DNA of 5,079 nt from RGIG4608 sp045125655. Its GTDB lineage: Bacteria; Bacillota; Clostridia; Oscillospirales; CAG-272. Below, one piece after another: positions 3,953-5,079 of the stretch. A program made the translations under genes and the position numbers. The notes beneath the pieces are model-generated. The model ran no database searches. It had not been told where the DNA came from and saw only the letters and a list, made by a program, of their open reading frames with translations. How positions within the stretch are numbered: position 1 is the stretch's first letter; each line of letters begins with the position of its first letter. Location: positions 1 through 5,079 of the forward strand of contig JBGVNP010000177.1 in assembly GCA_045125655.1 (NCBI GenBank), in the 5' to 3' direction.

Positions 3953-5079
3953 TTATTTGGACTGAATGTATTCATCCATTGCCTTAGCAGCAGTTTTACC
4001 TGCGCCCATAGCAAGGATAACGGTTGCAGCGCCTGTTACGGCGTCACCGCCTGCGTAAACGCCTTCACGAGATGTAAGGCCGTTTTCGTCTGCGATGAAG
4101 CATCCGTGCTTGTTGGTTTCAAGACCCTTTGTTGTGTTTCTGATAAGGGGGTTGGGGCTTGTACCGATGGACATGATTACACAGTCAACGTCAAGAACGA
4201 ACTCACTGCCTTCCTTAACGATGGGACGGCGTCTGCCGGAAGCATCGGGCTCGCCAAGCTCCATCTCTACGCATCTCATACCTGTTACGAACTTGTGGTC
4301 GTCACCAAGGATCTCAACGGGAGATGTGAGTGTCTTGAAGATGATACCCTCTTCCTCAGCATGCTCAACCTCTTCCTTACGCGCAGGAAGCTCGCTCATA
4401 CCACGACGGTAAACTATGTAAACGTTTTCTGCGCCAAGACGCTTTGCGGAACGAGCCGCGTCCATAGCAACGTTACCGCCACCAACGATAGCAACGTTCT
4501 TGCTATTCTTGATGGGTGTATCACTATCAGGTCTGTATGCCTTCATAAGGTTTACACGTGTAAGGAATTCATTAGCGGAGTAAACACCCTTAAGGTTTTC
4601 ACCGGGAATGTTCATAAAGTTGGGAAGACCTGCACCGCTTCCGATGAAGATTGCTTCAAAGCCCATACCGAAGAGCTCGTCAACCTCGATTGTTCTACCA
4701 ACAACTACGTTTGTTTCAACCTTAACACCAAGTGCCTTAAGGTTTTCAATCTCGTTCTGAACGATGGACTTGGGAAGACGGAATTCGGGAATCCCATAAA
4801 CGAGAACGCCACCGGCGGTATGGAGTGCTTCAAAGACGGTAACAGCGTATCCTGCACGCGCAAGATCTCCTGCGCATGTCAGACCGGAAGGTCCTGATCC
4901 GACAACAGCGACCCGATGACCGTTCTGCAGTGGGATTTCAGGATTTGCGTCGGAATGTGCATTGTGCCAATCGGCGACAAAGCGTTCCAGACGACCGATG
5001 CCGACAGGTTCCCCTTTGATGCCGCGGACGCATTTGGATTCACACTGCGTCTCCTGCGGACAGACACGACCGCATACCG
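3953..5079 (-). CDS. gltA: NADPH-dependent glutamate synthase small-subunit / NfnB-like flavoprotein, 5' end outside window
   Basis: The minus-strand frame ending at TAA 3955-3953 has no stop up to the right edge. The in-window part is 374 residues of a family normally about 460, so roughly 90 N-terminal residues are missing. An internal ATG at 4666 is not the start, because conserved domains continue upstream. In order: Fe-S cysteines CGRVC...C...C (5074-5030), the FAD loop VGSGPSG (4903-4883), TAGG...YGIPEFRLPK (4819-4772), the NADPH loop VGGGNVAMDA (4486-4457) followed by YRRG, and the C-terminal FAD motif YAGGDAVTGA (about 4057-4028). This matches the GltD-type electron-transfer flavoprotein of Clostridia. 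Such proteins either pass NADPH electrons toward glutamate synthesis or act as the NfnB/SudA subunit of ferredoxin:NADP+ oxidoreductase, paired with a dihydroorotate-dehydrogenase-like FAD subunit. The upstream neighbour that would decide is outside the window. It is the last gene of its transcript. Confidence 0.92.
   Translation of the reverse strand, partial: VCGRVCPQETQCESKCVRGIKGEPVGIGRLERFVADWHNAHSDANPEIPLQNGHRVAVVGSGPSGLTCAGDLARAGYAVTVFEALHTAGGVLVYGIPEFRLPKSIVQNEIENLKALGVKVETNVVVGRTIEVDELFGMGFEAIFIGSGAGLPNFMNIPGENLKGVYSANEFLTRVNLMKAYRPDSDTPIKNSKNVAIVGGGNVAMDAARSAKRLGAENVYIVYRRGMSELPARKEEVEHAEEEGIIFKTLTSPVEILGDDHKFVTGMRCVEMELGEPDASGRRRPIVKEGSEFVLDVDCVIMSIGTSPNPLIRNTTKGLETNKHGCFIADENGLTSREGVYAGGDAVTGAATVILAMGAGKTAAKAMDEYIQSK

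Noticed and set aside
3953..4666. ATG at 4664-4666 as the true start of the minus-strand gene
   Set aside because: It would leave a truncated 237-residue protein without its FAD and Fe-S domains; the same frame continues upstream with clear GltD motifs to the window edge.
4106..4897. A 263-codon plus-strand open frame opposite the glutamate synthase-like gene
   Set aside because: It overlaps the well-supported minus-strand flavoprotein throughout, with no motifs or RBS of its own.
4879..5067. A 62-codon minus-strand ORF near the right edge
   Set aside because: It is out of frame with the flavoprotein, whose Fe-S cysteine and FAD motifs occupy this region in the other frame.

Overview
The window looks like chromosomal DNA of a Clostridia-type member of the Bacillota, probably an uncultured gut Ruminococcaceae/Oscillospiraceae-like organism. 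This is inferred from moderate GC, AT-rich spacers, strong SD sequences, TTGACA/TATAAT-type promoters, tRNA genes with encoded CCA, a ROK glucokinase of the CxCGxxGC type, and a single-subunit GltD/NfnB-like flavoprotein typical of anaerobic Firmicutes. Species cannot be fixed from the sequence.

Layout. Positions 1-365 hold no convincing gene. The first 136 bases fold on paper into a closed multi-arm structure, followed by a rho-independent terminator (177-212). A 30-residue, cysteine-rich, single-pass micropeptide gene (366-458) follows with its own RBS and a very strong terminator. Positions 498-913 are a non-coding, hairpin-rich block. It contains three degenerate copies of a sequence that is also the 3' end plus downstream flank of the adjacent tRNA-Glu gene, so it appears to be debris of repeated duplication or insertion at that tRNA. 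Two tRNA genes, Met(CAT) then Glu(TTC), are transcribed leftwards (1068 to 914) from a near-consensus promoter at 1095-1123 and end in a perfect 19-bp hairpin.

A rightward promoter (1249-1277) drives a two-gene operon: a membrane-anchored calcineurin-like metallophosphoesterase (1321-2535) and, 12 bases later, a ROK-family glucokinase (2548-3495), closed by a palindromic terminator. The pair suggests linkage between phosphate-ester cleavage, probably outside the membrane, and sugar phosphorylation inside, but the substrate of the phosphoesterase is unknown.

The convergent spacer 3540-3950 contains a non-coding element of about 321 bp bounded by 15-bp inverted repeats (14/15 matching) and packed with at least five hairpins; it resembles a MITE or other dispersed intergenic repeat. 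On the minus strand, a bidirectional-looking terminator (3909-3944) ends the last gene, an NADPH-dependent glutamate synthase small-subunit/NfnB-like Fe-S flavoprotein. Its frame stays open from 3953 to the right edge, so its N-terminus lies outside the window.

The most unexplained items are the multi-arm structure at the left edge, the tRNA-Glu-derived repeats, the micropeptide and the inverted-repeat element. No CRISPR array, defence system, transposase or phage gene is visible.
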